Source of the DNA: Symbiodinium sp. CCMP2592
Taxonomy: Eukaryota; Sar; Dinophyceae; Suessiales; Symbiodiniaceae
DNA: 64,000 bases
Assembly (NCBI GenBank): GCA_905221615.1
Contig: CAJNDT010000502.1
Location: forward strand, 124,001-188,000
Reading direction: 5' to 3'
A program made the translations under genes and the position numbers. Within the stretch, counting starts at the first letter, position 1. Every line of letters begins with the position of its first letter. The notes beneath the pieces were generated by a model. It saw nothing but the letters and a program-made list of their open reading frames with translations. It had not been told where the DNA came from and did not search any database. Below are positions 9,985 through 19,444 of this stretch, piece after piece.

Positions 9985-10582
9985 CGCCATATCGGCATGT
10001 TGTAGACTAACTGTACAGGACTCGTAGGACTTGCACGGTAGCGATGTACCTAAACCTTAAAACCCTTAACCCTAAACCCTAAGCCCTAACCCCCAGTGTC
10101 ATTGACATCAGCAGTGTAAGGACACCAAGGGAGTATCATCTGCCAGCCTGAAGATGTCTCGGTAGTGTTCAAGGTGAAGCGGAACAGCCATAAGGCCTTA
10201 CCGCCCAAGTTCTGAGTGTGTGGGCTGAGCGGTCAGAGTCCCAAAGCAGCGAGTCCGAGGATTGCAGGTTTGAGGGTTCAGGCTTTCCTTATCAGGGGTT
10301 CGACGTCGTAGCTGGCGAATCTCTCGAGGAAGTTAAGGCTTTAGGGTTTGGTGCGATGAGCAATGCACAGCCATGGAAACTTGGTCCTTCTGTTGGCTTT
10401 CGTGTAGGCCTGGGAGCATGCGGAGATGCTGCGAGCAGTGGCGGACGGCTTCGAGAATATCAAGGCCGCAAGGGGTCGAAAGAGGGTTTTGGCTTTAGGG
10501 TTCAGGCTTCAGGGTTAAGTGTGCGACGACGATAACCGTGGTCATGCTGCTGTCGATCGTCATGCTGCCATGGTTCTCTTAC

Positions 10583-10655
10583 CTTTGGTTAGTGGGGAAT
10601 GGAGTGCCACTATCACCACTATTGCTACCAGTCTTCCATTCCCTACTAACCAAAG
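10583..10655. repeat. Short perfect inverted repeat
   Basis: CTTTGGTTAGTGGGGAATGG and its complement (one mismatch) are 33 bases apart. The loop is not shared with any other foldback seen. Confidence 0.8.
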
Positions 10656-10778
10656 ATAAGTTCTGCTGCAGTTTGTTGCTGTCGCCATTGTCGCTGTTGT
10701 TTCTGGCGTGGCCGTTGTTGCTGTCGCTCCTGAAACACTGCCTTTCGAGTGGGGAGTCCAGGATGCGACGTGTTGATC

Positions 10779-10870
10779 TTTCCGAAAATCGGGGACCCTA
10801 ATATAGTACCCTAAATAGTAGGATCCTTATTTTGAGGACACCAAAGAAAGGTACCCCTAATTTTCGGAAA
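10779..10870. repeat. Foldback element, family F5
   Basis: TTTCCGAAAATCGGGGACCC and the complementary arm flank TAGTAGGATCCTTAT. Confidence 0.8.
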
Positions 10871-11211
10871 CTCCCAAATAAGTACCTATAACTATAACAC
10901 TAAAGATCGTGGCGAGGAGGCCGGTGGACATGAACGTCATGATGGACAGCCGCTTTTATCATAAGGATTCTGACGGGGGGGGGGGTAAGGGGGAGGGGGC
11001 TAGGGGACTGTACTTCCTTAGGCCTTGTTCGGTTCTTATTGTGGGCATTAAGGCCCCCTACCCTCTCCTACGCCCGCAAGGGCCCCTAGCAAATCATGAT
11101 GGCTTGGGTCGTGAATACGAAGGACGGCACATGTGGCTGTCTAATGCACGAAGAACATGACTTACAGAATGGTTCGCTGCTGATGATGTCGATGGTGATG
11201 TTGCATTTAGA

Positions 11212-11322
11212 TTTGTTGTTGTTGTTGTTGATGATGACGATAATCATAACATGGGGGTGCTTATGATGATGGCACACATACTATGATGATGAGACGATGA
11301 TGAGACGATGATGATGATGCTT
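11212..11322. repeat. (TTG)n/(GAT)n microsatellite
   Basis: Runs of TTG pass into GAT and GATGATGAGAC units. Confidence 0.85.
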
Positions 11323-11883
11323 TTGGTGAAGACCTTGCCTGATGGACATAGTCATATTGATGATGCTGACGGTGGTGGTGAGTGGTGATCTCATCCTCCG
11401 CGCAGTTCCTTCCGTCAGAACATTACAGCAGCATTCTCGGTGAAGGCAAGAGAAGACGCGTTCGGTTCCCGTTGTCTTCTTCACTTTCCTGTTATCTTCT
11501 GACCTCAGTATCACCAGAGGGGAGTTTCAGAAACTCGGGGACGGGAATATAGAAGCCTAAAGGCGGTGGGATCCTTATCGTAAGGAGCCCCCAAATCGGG
11601 TACCCTGGCACTCTTTGCTCCAGGCCGTCTTCGTGGACGTTCACACCTACAAGGACCTGAAGAGGTTGCTCTTGACGCAGGGCAGTAGTAATAACAAGGA
11701 AGAAGAGTAGAAAGAATAATAACAGTGATAGTAATGACAATAATAGCAGCAATCATCGTAGTAATAATGGTTTAGGGTTTAGGTTTCAGGGTTTGGGATC
11801 CATTTCAGTCAGGCAAGATCCGAAGTTACAAGGGTAATCGTGCTGGGGCGTTCTGAGAGTCCATCAGAAGGAGGTGTTAAAAG

Positions 11884-11960
11884 CCAGAAAGTTGGAATAT
11901 GATTGACTCTGTGGTAAATTATAGGGTATCCTAGCCTGAAACCATATTCCAACTTTCTGG
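11884..11960. repeat. Foldback element, family F4
   Basis: CCAGAAAGTTGGAATATG and its complement form the arms; the centre is GGTAAATTATAGGGTATCC. Confidence 0.85.
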
Positions 11961-12086
11961 AGTTCCCATTAAGGGTTTAGCGGTCCCAGTCTGCCAGGCG
12001 GAACAAGAAAAAAGAACTGGGAGCTCCAGAGAAAGTAGGGGTCCCAATCACAGCATCCGCATCACGAAAACCCTTGCAGCTTTCGG

Positions 12087-12310
12087 GGTTTAAGGGTTTA
12101 GGGTTTAAGGGTTTAGGGTTTAGGGGGTTCAGGGTTTAGGGTTTAAGGGTTTAGGGTTTAAGGGTTTAGGGTTTAGGGGGTTTAGGGTTCAGGGTGTAGG
12201 GTTTAAGGGTTTAGGGTTTAGAGGGTTTAGGGTTTAGGGGGTTTAGGGTTTAGGGTTTAAGGGTTTAGGGGGTTTAGGGTTTAGGGTTTAGGGTTTAAGG
12301 GTTTAGGGTC
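12087..12310. repeat. Telomere-like array (TTTAGGG / TTTAAGGG / TTTAGGGGG)
   Basis: About thirty variant heptamers to nonamers in one orientation. The irregular unit length argues against an active telomere. Confidence 0.9.
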
Positions 12311-12731
12311 CAGGCTTAAGAAACCTCGAGCTGGATTCTGGAAGATTAGCATGCATTGCCCGGGTACCAACTCAGAGAACTCTAAGCCCTAAGCCCTAAA
12401 GGCCTTAAAGGCCTTACTTCTAAACGACTTTTTTGGTTTAGGGCTTGGAGTTTAGGGTCTAGGGTTGTAGGGTTTATAGGGTTTAGGGCCTAGGGATTCT
12501 GAACCCTAAGCTAAGCTCGAACATGTCGGAAGCCCCAAAAGCACCGGTTCTTCTTCGGGTTCTGGATGTATGCCCGCTTATGCAGTTTTCAGCTCAGGGT
12601 ATGCACGTAGAATCTCTGGGGACGGTGTGAACCCTTGTTGCGGGTTGTTCTAAGGGCCCTTGCAAGCAAGAGACGGTTGGGAATTTCTGAACATGAATGC
12701 CAGCACAGGTCTTCGGCTTTCTGAAAGAGCG

Positions 12732-12885
12732 CCTAAACCCCTAAACCCTAAACCCTAAGCCCCTAAACCCCTAAACCGTAAACCCTAAGCCCCTAAACCC
12801 TTAAACCCTAAACCCTAAGCCCCTAAACCCTAAACCCCTTAGCCCTAAACCCTAAGCCTTAAACCCTAAGCCTTCAGCCCCAAAC
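12732..12885. repeat. Telomere-like array, opposite orientation
   Basis: CCCTAAA and CCCCTAAA variants run on this strand, opposite to the array at 12087-12310. Confidence 0.9.
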
Positions 12886-12950
12886 TCGAAATCCTGGCGG
12901 AGGAAGGAACACCTTAGCCCTGGCCTGGAGCTTACGTGGAATCTTAAGCT

Positions 12951-13035
12951 TTGTCACAGTTAGGCAACATTTTACATTTTTATGGGTACTTAAACCCAAT
13001 AAGGAATAAAAATGTACATCTTTAATCCTACCCCA
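12951..13035. repeat. Foldback-like element, family F10
   Basis: TTTTTATGGGTACTTAAACC followed by CAATAAGGAATAAAAATG matches the copy at 56085-56225. Confidence 0.7.
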
Positions 13036-13378
13036 ACAATGAACTAGTAAGCCTTGCGCCGCTTATGTCCGAACCAAGAACCTTCCACGACAAGAACGGA
13101 CTCTGAAGCGCAAAATCCTTAAACTTAAACCTCACGGGGCCTCCGACCGCCCTGCAGGAGTATGTTGTCAACGAGTTGGGTTGCGACGAATTCCCTGCTA
13201 CGCCGGCTGCAATTGTCAGCTTCAAAGGTGGTGGTAGCGGCAGTGGTAGAAGAAGTACAAAAACCGGCAACATTAAGCATAGGCCATAATGGTCGTCGAA
13301 ACAGTAGTCGTATTCGTAGTCGTAGTCGTCTGTAGGAGCTGATGATGACGATGTTGCGACGACTATGAGCATGATTGG

Positions 13379-13502
13379 GTTGTGGTTGTTGTTGTTGGTG
13401 GTGGTGATGGTGGTAGTGGTGGTGGTGGTGGTGGTGGTGGGTGTGGTGGGTGGTGGGTTGGTTGGTCGCGGCGGCGGCGGTGGTGTTGGTGGTGGTAATG
13501 GT
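13379..13502. repeat. (GGT)n microsatellite
   Basis: Long GGT/GTG-rich run; the proline/threonine-rich frame on the minus strand is only its translation. Confidence 0.9.
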
Positions 13503-13572
13503 TGGTAATGGCCAGCCATCGTCAAACAGTCATCGGCGCCAGCACCACAGCGCGACCGACATTTTACGTGAA

Positions 13573-13681
13573 CCCAGAGACTCCAAAGCCCCTTAATGAA
13601 AGAACTTTCTTTAAATCACATTAGGGATGCTACTATACTTCAAGGTATATTCCTTAATAAAGGCATAGTGGAGTCCTAGGG
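13573..13681. repeat. Foldback element, family F7
   Basis: CCCAGAGACTCCAAAG and a complementary right arm ending GGAGTCCTAGGG; the left arm is diverged. Confidence 0.65.
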
Positions 13682-13802
13682 AAGTTGCCAGCGTTGTTCC
13701 CAGGCTCTTCTGCTGCAGAAAGGGCCCCTTACGGACGACACGCTGCCACGGTGCCTCTGATGCCTTCAGCCACGTGTCGCGTGTAGAAATCTACAGGGAA
13801 CT

Positions 13803-13887
13803 CCAGAAAGTTGGAATATGGTCTCATGGTAGGATCCCCGATAATTTACCATAGAAGGGTTAGGATAATCATATTCCACCTTTCTGG
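13803..13887. repeat. Foldback element, family F4
   Basis: CCAGAAAGTTGGAATATG pairs with CATATTCCACCTTTCTGG, with one mismatch. Confidence 0.85.
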
Positions 13888-14348
13888 CTTTTACCTTACG
13901 GGGTTCACAGCCTTTGGGATGAGGAGGCCTTGGGATGCGGGCGCCGGGTGTATGTAGCGCTTTCCTGCTTGAATCCGCTTCAGCTGAGTCGGCTTCAGGA
14001 ACGTGTGCTGGGTTTAGGGAGGCTGAACCCTAAACATTGAGCTCCGGGCGGGAGCTTCCCGGCATGATGGGTCAGGGTGGCGCACTCCTTGGGTGTTTGC
14101 CTCAATTTGCAGGTATGGAAACTTTATGAATGATGGAACCTGAGAGAAACAGGACGGATTGTGCGGACTTGGGCAGTCAAGAAAAGTCAGTCTGAAGGAA
14201 GGGAGAAAGTCTGAGGTTGATTTCAGCTATGGAGGGACACAGAGTTCTACATTCACATCATAGCAAATCCTTCACCTTCAAAACAACCCCTTCAACCCTG
14301 AACCCTTAAAGGAACCCCCAACGGAGCCCTTGAAAGGATCCTATGTAC

Positions 14349-14444
14349 CCAGAGCCCCGAGAGGATCCACAAAGTAGATCCCTTAATGGGGGTTCCTATA
14401 AGGTACCCTGAGTAGTATAGGGCCCCAAATTAGAGGATCTACTT
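14349..14444. repeat. Foldback element, family F9
   Basis: AAAGTAGATCCCTTAATGGG pairs imperfectly with the arm ending GGATCTACTTTC; compare 15170-15250. Confidence 0.65.
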
Positions 14445-14514
14445 TCTACATCCTTGCGGGGGACTGGGTAAAGGAGCCCTTGAAAGGCTCCTGTGTAGGG
14501 ATCCCTTCAAGTCA

Positions 14515-14612
14515 GTGGTTGTCCAAATCATGGTCCGTTTTTGGGTCCCGATTTTAATCCGGCACCGAATATGTAGGCTACCCAAGAAGGGACCATAATT
14601 TTGACAACCACC
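14515..14612. repeat. Foldback element, family F3
   Basis: GTGGTTGTCCAAATCATGG and the complementary arm enclose a centre with GGCACC. Confidence 0.8.
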
Positions 14613-14688
14613 GGGTTCCTTTAAACGGGGAAGGGGGGGGGGGGGCGGCCAAGGGAGAAGCAGCCCCCAACAGGGTTTAGGCTTTACG

Positions 14689-14801
14689 ATAGGGGCCTAA
14701 ATAACTGCCGCTACTACTTTGACACTATTTTGGGGGGCTCCATATTGAATCTAGAGTATAATGGGCCCCAAACCTTAGTCAAATAATTTAGGCCCCTATT
14801 C
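14689..14801. repeat. Foldback element, family F8
   Basis: ATAGGGGCCTAAATAACTGC pairs with AATAATTTAGGCCCCTAT at the right end. Confidence 0.8.
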
Positions 14802-14889
14802 TTAGGGTTTAGGCAAAGATGAGGGTTTAGGCTCCGGAGCTGTGTTTGTGACTTGGGCTTAGGGCCCCCTCAAGTGCATGTCATGGAGT

Positions 14890-15000
14890 CCCCAAGGCTT
14901 CCAAAACCTTTTAACTAAGGAATATACCTTAAACTCTATTAGGGATCCTACTATGATTTAAGGTATATTCCTTATTTAAGGGGTGTTTGGAGGCTCTGGG
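14890..15000. repeat. Foldback element, family F7
   Basis: The inner arms AACTAAGGAATATACCTTAA and complement are clear; the outer arms have diverged. Confidence 0.75.
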
Positions 15001-15132
15001 TCTCAGACTTCGCAGTGTCAGAGCCGGGGGGGCGCGAAGGGAGGGCACCAGGGGGAGCTTCATGGCTCTGTGTTTTGGGGTGTTGGAGCTCCGAGGCCCT
15101 AAGCCCGGGAGCCTGGTACTATAAGGGCCTTA

Positions 15133-15168
15133 AAAGGGTTTAGGGTTTAGGGTTTAGGGTTTAGGGTT
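15133..15168. repeat. Short TTTAGGG run
   Basis: Five units directly in front of an F9 foldback. Confidence 0.9.
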
Positions 15169-15169
15169 C

Positions 15170-15250
15170 TAGAAAGTAGATCCCCTAATTTGGGGCCCTA
15201 TACTACTAAGGGTTCTTTATAGGAATCCCCATTAAGGGATCTACCTTTTG
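15170..15250. repeat. Foldback element, family F9
   Basis: AAAGTAGATCCCCTAATTTG pairs with CATTAAGGGATCTACCTTTT. Confidence 0.7.
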
Positions 15251-15267
15251 GATATATAAAGTAAAAG

Positions 15268-15352
15268 CCAGAAAGTTGGAATATGATTATTCTAACCCTT
15301 CTATGGTAAATCATAGGGTATCCTACCCTGAAACCATATTCCAACTTTCTGG
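15268..15352. repeat. Foldback element, family F4
   Basis: Arms CCAGAAAGTTGGAATATG and complement are intact; the centre closely matches 11884-11960. Confidence 0.9.
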
Positions 15353-15478
15353 AGTTCCCTGTATTCTGTTTATGAAGGCCCCCTATATTATGGTACCATT
15401 ATAGGGCCCTTATAGTAGCCATTGTGGTTTGGGACGTTTGGAGCATAGGTTTATTGGGTTTGGGGTTTGAGGTACAAT

Positions 15479-15583
15479 GTAGGAAACTGATTTAGAAACC
15501 CTGGGCCCATGATCCCAAAATAGCAGGTTTCACATACGGAACCCTAATAAATGCCCAAGGCTTCTTAATCAGGTTCCTACATT
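15479..15583. repeat. Unclassified foldback element
   Basis: GTAGGAAACTGATTTAGAA pairs with TTCTTAATCAGGTTCCTAC (two mismatches). Confidence 0.7.
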
Positions 15584-15703
15584 AGGTTGCATGCAGACGA
15601 AAGTCCGAGGTTTTCCCACGTGACTCGGACTCAGGGCACTTCTGCATGTCACGCAATTCCCGTCCCCTTGAAGCCCATGCCTCTAGACTACTCGGAGGAT
15701 CAT

Positions 15704-15807
15704 GGGACTTAGTAGCCAGTGTGATAAGTAAGGTAACTATTCTTAGAACTACTCATAACCCCAATTAAGGTACTTATGACCTTACTTACTAAGTCCCATG
15801 ATCCTCC
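15704..15807. repeat. Foldback element, family F1
   Basis: GGAGGATCATGGGACTTAGT and its complement form the arms, with AGGTAACTATTCTTAGA-type centre. Confidence 0.85.
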
Positions 15808-16351
15808 AAGTACAGTACCCAGCAGAGCCGGAGAGGTACGTGCTCCCGTTCACCAGTGATCTCGATGCCAAAGCAATCACAGCCTGGGTTACCCAGGCCG
15901 TCGCCATGCCCTAACCCCCTAAACCCTGCAAACCCTAAACCCCTAAACCCTAAACCCCTAAACTTTGTATCGGCCTGTCGGCGTGTTTTCGCATGCCAGC
16001 CCGACAACACCAAAGAAAACACATAACCCTAAACCCTGCAGCATAAACGCTTAGCACTAGGCACTACACCCTGAACCCTAAAACGGAGATTGGAACTTGC
16101 GGCTTACAGCTCTGACTTGTCATAAAGTTTCCCATCCATTAGATTAGACAACAGCTTTTCAGGCTACTGGTGCTGACTGATAGGATGTCAATAAGACTTT
16201 AGTAAGGAGCCATCGTATCATGAGGACTGCCAGCAATATTTGCAAACCTGAAATTCGAAACCCTCCCCCCTTCGGCTGAAATCCGAAGTCCCATACCCCA
16301 AACTTTAACTCCTTGCAGGCGTTCTCAATTCAGGGCGGGTGGAATCCTTAA

Positions 16352-16397
16352 CCCTTTGCGCCGAACCAGAACCACAGGGTTTAGATCAACAAGGCTT
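16352..16397 (+). repeat. Left inverted repeat bracketing the gene block
   Basis: CCGAACCAGAACCACAGGG and flanks (about 46 bp) recur as the reverse complement at 45892-45938 with about five to six differences. An AT-rich tract lies on the inner side of both copies. No target-site duplication is evident outside. Confidence 0.7.
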
Positions 16398-16428
16398 ATA
16401 TGAAAGGAACCCAAAATCTCATTTTTGT

Positions 16429-16720
16429 ATGTGGTTGGCTTTATTTGTGTTTAAAAGTGTTTTTTTGTATTTAAAAGTATTGTTTTGTATTTAAAAGTTT
16501 TTTAAATAGGTTTTTTTGTGTTTTACAGTTGTTAAAATTCTTTTATTTTATTTTTGGTGTAAAAAATACATGTTTGTGAATTTTGTTTCTGAGTGAGTCA
16601 ATTGGCTTCCTGTTGTTCTACCTGGTTTCCTGCTGCTGTATGTCTACAAAATTGTTGTTTATTTGTTGTTGAAGTTAATAATTTTTAATATTTAATCTTT
16701 TTAAATAGTTTTGGGTTGTG
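16429..16720. repeat. AT-rich TTTAAAAGT tract
   Basis: Repeats of TTTTGTATTTAAAAGT grade into general T-rich DNA. A comparable tract at 45530-45880 lies on the inner side of the right inverted repeat. Confidence 0.75.
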
Positions 16721-16769
16721 ATTGAACAAAGAAGGGAGGCCGTAGTGACATGTTGACTTGCCTTGAGAT

Positions 16770-16990
16770 CTTGCCCTTACCCACACGGATCGACTGCCCT
16801 TCTCGGTTCGTGGGCACCGTTGGCCGGGTGTCAGGTTATGAGGCGATTGTATCTAGACCGCCTTGGGGCCAACGTGCCAGGGCAGTGGCATATGACACCC
16901 GGACAAATGGGCTAAAGTGCCGGGTGGGGCGGTTGAGGGGTTGTTCGCAGCCGTGCTTACAGCCTTGAAGGGGAGGCCATCCATGCTTGT
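16770..16990 (+). ncRNA. Structured RNA-like element, copy 1
   Basis: The core has a TTGGCC loop (about 16814-16832), P1 5' strand ACCGCC (16857-16862), the box TTGGGGCCAAC, hairpin P2 CACCCGG/CCGGGTG (16896-16902 with 16920-16926) and P1 3' strand GGCGGT (16928-16933). It ends in GGGAGGCC. Function is unknown. The call rests on base pairs that are conserved between copies while the bases change. Confidence 0.6.
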
Positions 16991-17045
16991 CGTCACGTTT
17001 TGTTAGGGAGCCTTGCGACTTGGATCGACAGAGGCAGAGTGCCAC

Positions 17046-17265
17046 CTTACCCACACGGATCGACTGCCCATCTCGGTTCGTGGACACCGTTGGCCGGGTG
17101 TCAGGTGTTGTCGATGGTACCTGGACCGCCTTGGGGCCAACGTGCCAGGGCAGTGGCATATGACACCCGGGCACATGGGCTAAAGTGCCGGGTGGGGTGG
17201 TCCAGTGGTTGTGGCTTTTTTATTTTTCTCCCAACCAGGAGGGGAGGCCATCCATGCTTGTCACG
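17046..17265 (+). ncRNA. Structured RNA-like element, copy 2
   Basis: Hairpin P0 GACACC/GGGTGTC (17083-17102), P1 GGACCGCC (17123-17130) with GGTGGTCC (17196-17203), box TTGGGGCCAAC at 17131 and P2 CACCCGG/CCGGGTG (17164-17194). A GGCAGAGTGCC word ends at 17043, three bases before the element. This copy is about 85-90% like copy 1. Confidence 0.6.
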
Positions 17266-17299
17266 TTAGTTAGGGAGCCTTGCGACTTGGATCGACAGA

Positions 17300-17390
17300 G
17301 GCAGAGTGCCAGTCGAGCCTCTCGAGGTTGCCTTACTTAAGTCCCTGCCCCATCGGGGTTGCTCCCCACACCGTTGGCCAGGTCTAAGTG
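17300..17390 (+). ncRNA. Structured RNA-like element, truncated copy 3
   Basis: It starts with GGCAGAGTGCCAGTCGAGCC and a CCTC/GAGG hairpin, reaches CACACCGTTGGCC and then diverges, so P1 and P2 are missing. Confidence 0.5.
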
Positions 17391-17752
17391 TTCGGTTTGA
17401 ATCCAAGCCTAGTGAACGCCTTCTCTTCCATTTCCTTCTCTCCCATCGGTCTTCATCGGCTTCCAGCCCATCGAGAAGTGGATGCCAACTGCTGGGATCT
17501 CAGCATCAGCTTGCTTCAGCTACTTCCATTATTATGGTACAGTCCTGGCACCGAGGCTCATGACGAGGATCCTGAGGACATGCTGCCATCGCAGAGGACA
17601 AGCTGCCTTGCATAGTCAGTGAGCGTGTCATGTATCGCAACTTGCCGCTGCAGCAGTTGTGCTCGCTGTTGCCCTGCGTAATCTACTATAGTCGTGTTAC
17701 AGCTGCTCTGTCTCAAGTCTAAGTCGTAGTAGGCCCCCCTGCAAGCCGGCAG
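17391..17752 (+). other. Non-coding spacer before the first gene
   Basis: Pyrimidine-rich sequence with short frames only. From about 17704 it shares the 5' flank of the 866-bp tandem duplication. Confidence 0.6.
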
Positions 17753-18569
17753 ATGTCGTCGACGTCGTGGAGTGACAGTGAGTCTGTGGGCTCGGACTGG
17801 GTTCTGGTTGACGATGAGGGTGCAAGCACTGCGGGCTCGGTCGCGGACAGTTTTGACGACGATGATTCTGTGATTCCGTTCGACACGATGCTAGAGGAGT
17901 GCTTTACGACATTCTGGATGTTTCTGAATTCTCAAGAGCGTGGGCAAGTCTTGCAAGTAGCCTGGTCTGTCAATGAGCAGATCATGTTCACACTCTTTCC
18001 GAGACTTCGGCGGGATTTTCGGCAAGGCAGAGTGCCAGGAATTTTATATTACAATGTGTCAGACGAATTTCTGGCGTTACTGCTTCAATGATTTGTCGTG
18101 TTTGTACAGCCTCCGAGACCGTATTACGGATGTTGGGGAAGGCAGAGTGCCGGGTTTGCGTGTGTTTAGAGGATTTTGAATTCGACGATCTCGCCAGCAG
18201 AGCTAGACTGTCCGATTTGAGACCTCAGCGGTAGTGTGCGCAACTTGGATTCAAAACGGTTACCCAGCATGACATGCTGACTACACAGTGCCGGGTGGCA
18301 GTGATGTCCTCAGGACCCTGCTGTCTCCGAGGCTGGCTGCCTGCCTGCCTGCCTGCATAGTCTGTCAGTGAGTTGCCTTGCACCATACATGATCGACATC
18401 TGTCTGCCGGCCAGGGAATCAAGTGATTCATTCATACTGATGTAACAGTAGTAACACAATGTTACATATCATTGATTAATGTACTGTATAGTGATGCATT
18501 AGTCACTGTTAATGTTTTAATCTTTGGACAATTGAAGTGTGCTCGATGAAAGCAGTGATCCCGACGACC
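17704..18569 (+). repeat. Tandem duplication, unit 1 (about 866 bp)
   Basis: The unit carries one 112-residue frame, a RING-like fragment and a (TGCC)n run. It is repeated directly downstream, about 866 bases on, from about 18570 to 19444. Confidence 0.9.
17753..18091 (+). CDS. Hypothetical acidic protein, tandem copy 1
   Basis: I do not recognise this 112-residue protein. It starts M-S-S-T-S-W-S-D-S-E-S, is rich in Ser, Asp and Glu in its first half and has a more structured part around F-W-M-F-L-N-S-Q-E-R-G-Q-V-L-Q-V. Near the C-terminus a GGCAGAGTGCC word is read as Q-G-R-V-P. The second tandem copy at 18619 keeps the same start and end and differs mostly by substitutions and a few in-frame codons, which supports coding. 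About 60 bases after the stop a frame with C-R-V-C-V-C-L-E-D-F-E (18140-18235) looks like the beginning of a RING finger and could be a following exon. Confidence 0.6.
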   Translation: MSSTSWSDSESVGSDWVLVDDEGASTAGSVADSFDDDDSVIPFDTMLEECFTTFWMFLNSQERGQVLQVAWSVNEQIMFTLFPRLRRDFRQGRVPGILYYNVSDEFLALLLQ

Positions 18570-19444
18570 TGCTCTGTCTCTAGTCTAAGTCGTAGTAGGC
18601 CTCCGTGCAAGCCGGCAGATGTCGTCGACGTCGTGGAGTGACAGTGAGTCTCTGGGCTCGGTCTCGGACTTATTGGCTGTTGGCGAGTTTGCAAGCACTG
18701 CGGCGTTTGGGGGTTCGTTTGTGGGCTCGGTCGCGGACAGTTTTGACGACGATGATTATGTGATTTATTTCGACGAGCTGCTAGAGGAGTCCTTTTCGAC
18801 ATTGTGGATGTTTCTGAATTCTGAAGAGCGTGGGCAAGTCTTGCAAGTAGACTGGCATATCAATGACATGATCCCGTGCGTACTCGTTCCGAGATTTGTG
18901 CGGCAAGGCAGAGTGCCAGGAATTTTACATTACAATGTGTCAGACGAATTTGTGTCGTCACTGAATCAATGATTTGTCGTGTTTGTACAGCCTCCGAGAC
19001 CGTATTACGGATGTTGGGGAAGGCAGAGTGCCGGGTTTGCGTGTGCTTAGAGGATTTTGAATTCGACGATCTCGCCAGCAGAGCTAGACTGTCCGATTTG
19101 AGACCTCAGCGGTAGTGTGCGCAACTTGGATTCAAAAAGGTTACCCAGCATGACATGCTGACTACACAGTGCCGGGTGGCAGTGATGTCCTCAGGACCCT
19201 GCTGTCTCCGAGGCTGGCTGCCTGCCTGCCTGCCTGCATAGTCTGTCAGTGAGTTGCCTTGCACCATACATGATCGACATCTGCCGGCCAGGGAATCAAG
19301 TGATTCATTCATACTGATGTAACAGTAGTAACACAATGTTACATATCATTGGTTAATGTACTGTATAGTGATGCATTAGTCACTGTTAATGTTTTAATCG
19401 TTGGACAATTGTGTGCTCGATGAAAGCAGTGATGCCGACGACCG
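18570..19444 (+). repeat. Tandem duplication, unit 2
   Basis: Second unit of the ~866-bp duplication. It ends just inside the 5' end of the phosphatase-like gene, whose first codons (ATGAAAGCAGTGAT) also occur at the end of unit 1. Confidence 0.9.
18619..18972 (+). CDS. Hypothetical acidic protein, tandem copy 2
   Basis: Paralogue of the frame at 17753, 117 residues long. Shared features are the start M-S-S-T-S-W-S-D-S-E-S, D-S-F-D-D-D-D, W-M-F-L-N-S-E-E-R-G-Q-V-L-Q-V and R-Q-G-R-V-P-G-I-L. It has extra in-frame codons in the Ser/Ala/Gly part. The GGCAGAGTGCC word is at the same place, so it was present before the duplication. The same RING-like fragment (M-L-G-K-A-E-C-R-V-C-V-C-L-E-D-F-E) follows in another frame at about 19010-19115. 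Function unknown. Confidence 0.6.
   Translation: MSSTSWSDSESLGSVSDLLAVGEFASTAAFGGSFVGSVADSFDDDDYVIYFDELLEESFSTLWMFLNSEERGQVLQVDWHINDMIPCVLVPRFVRQGRVPGILHYNVSDEFVSSLNQ

Larger units (their letters stand above)
4525..16351. other. Gene-free repeat region, left of the gene block
   Basis: No credible gene was found. The DNA is a mosaic of short TTTAGGG/CCCTAAA runs in both orientations, minisatellites, (GGT)n-type microsatellites and foldback elements of about 80-180 bp, listed separately. Frames here are short and are explained by repeats. Between the listed items I see only degenerate telomere-like words and sequence I cannot classify. The word GGCAGAGTGCC is absent. Confidence 0.8.

Noticed and set aside
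12087-12310. A true telomere or chromosome end
   Set aside because: Units are irregular, short and present in both orientations at many internal places.
13028-13525. Minus-strand frame of 165 codons rich in Pro and Thr
   Set aside because: Its low-complexity part is the translation of the (GGT)n microsatellite; no other support.
17311-17340. tRNA T-arm-like GTCGAGCC/GTCGAACC at the 5' end of the structured element
   Set aside because: No acceptor, D or anticodon arms can be drawn; only an eight-base resemblance.
16750-17615. Several short frames of 65-112 codons
   Set aside because: They cross the structured repeats and are not shared in frame between copies.
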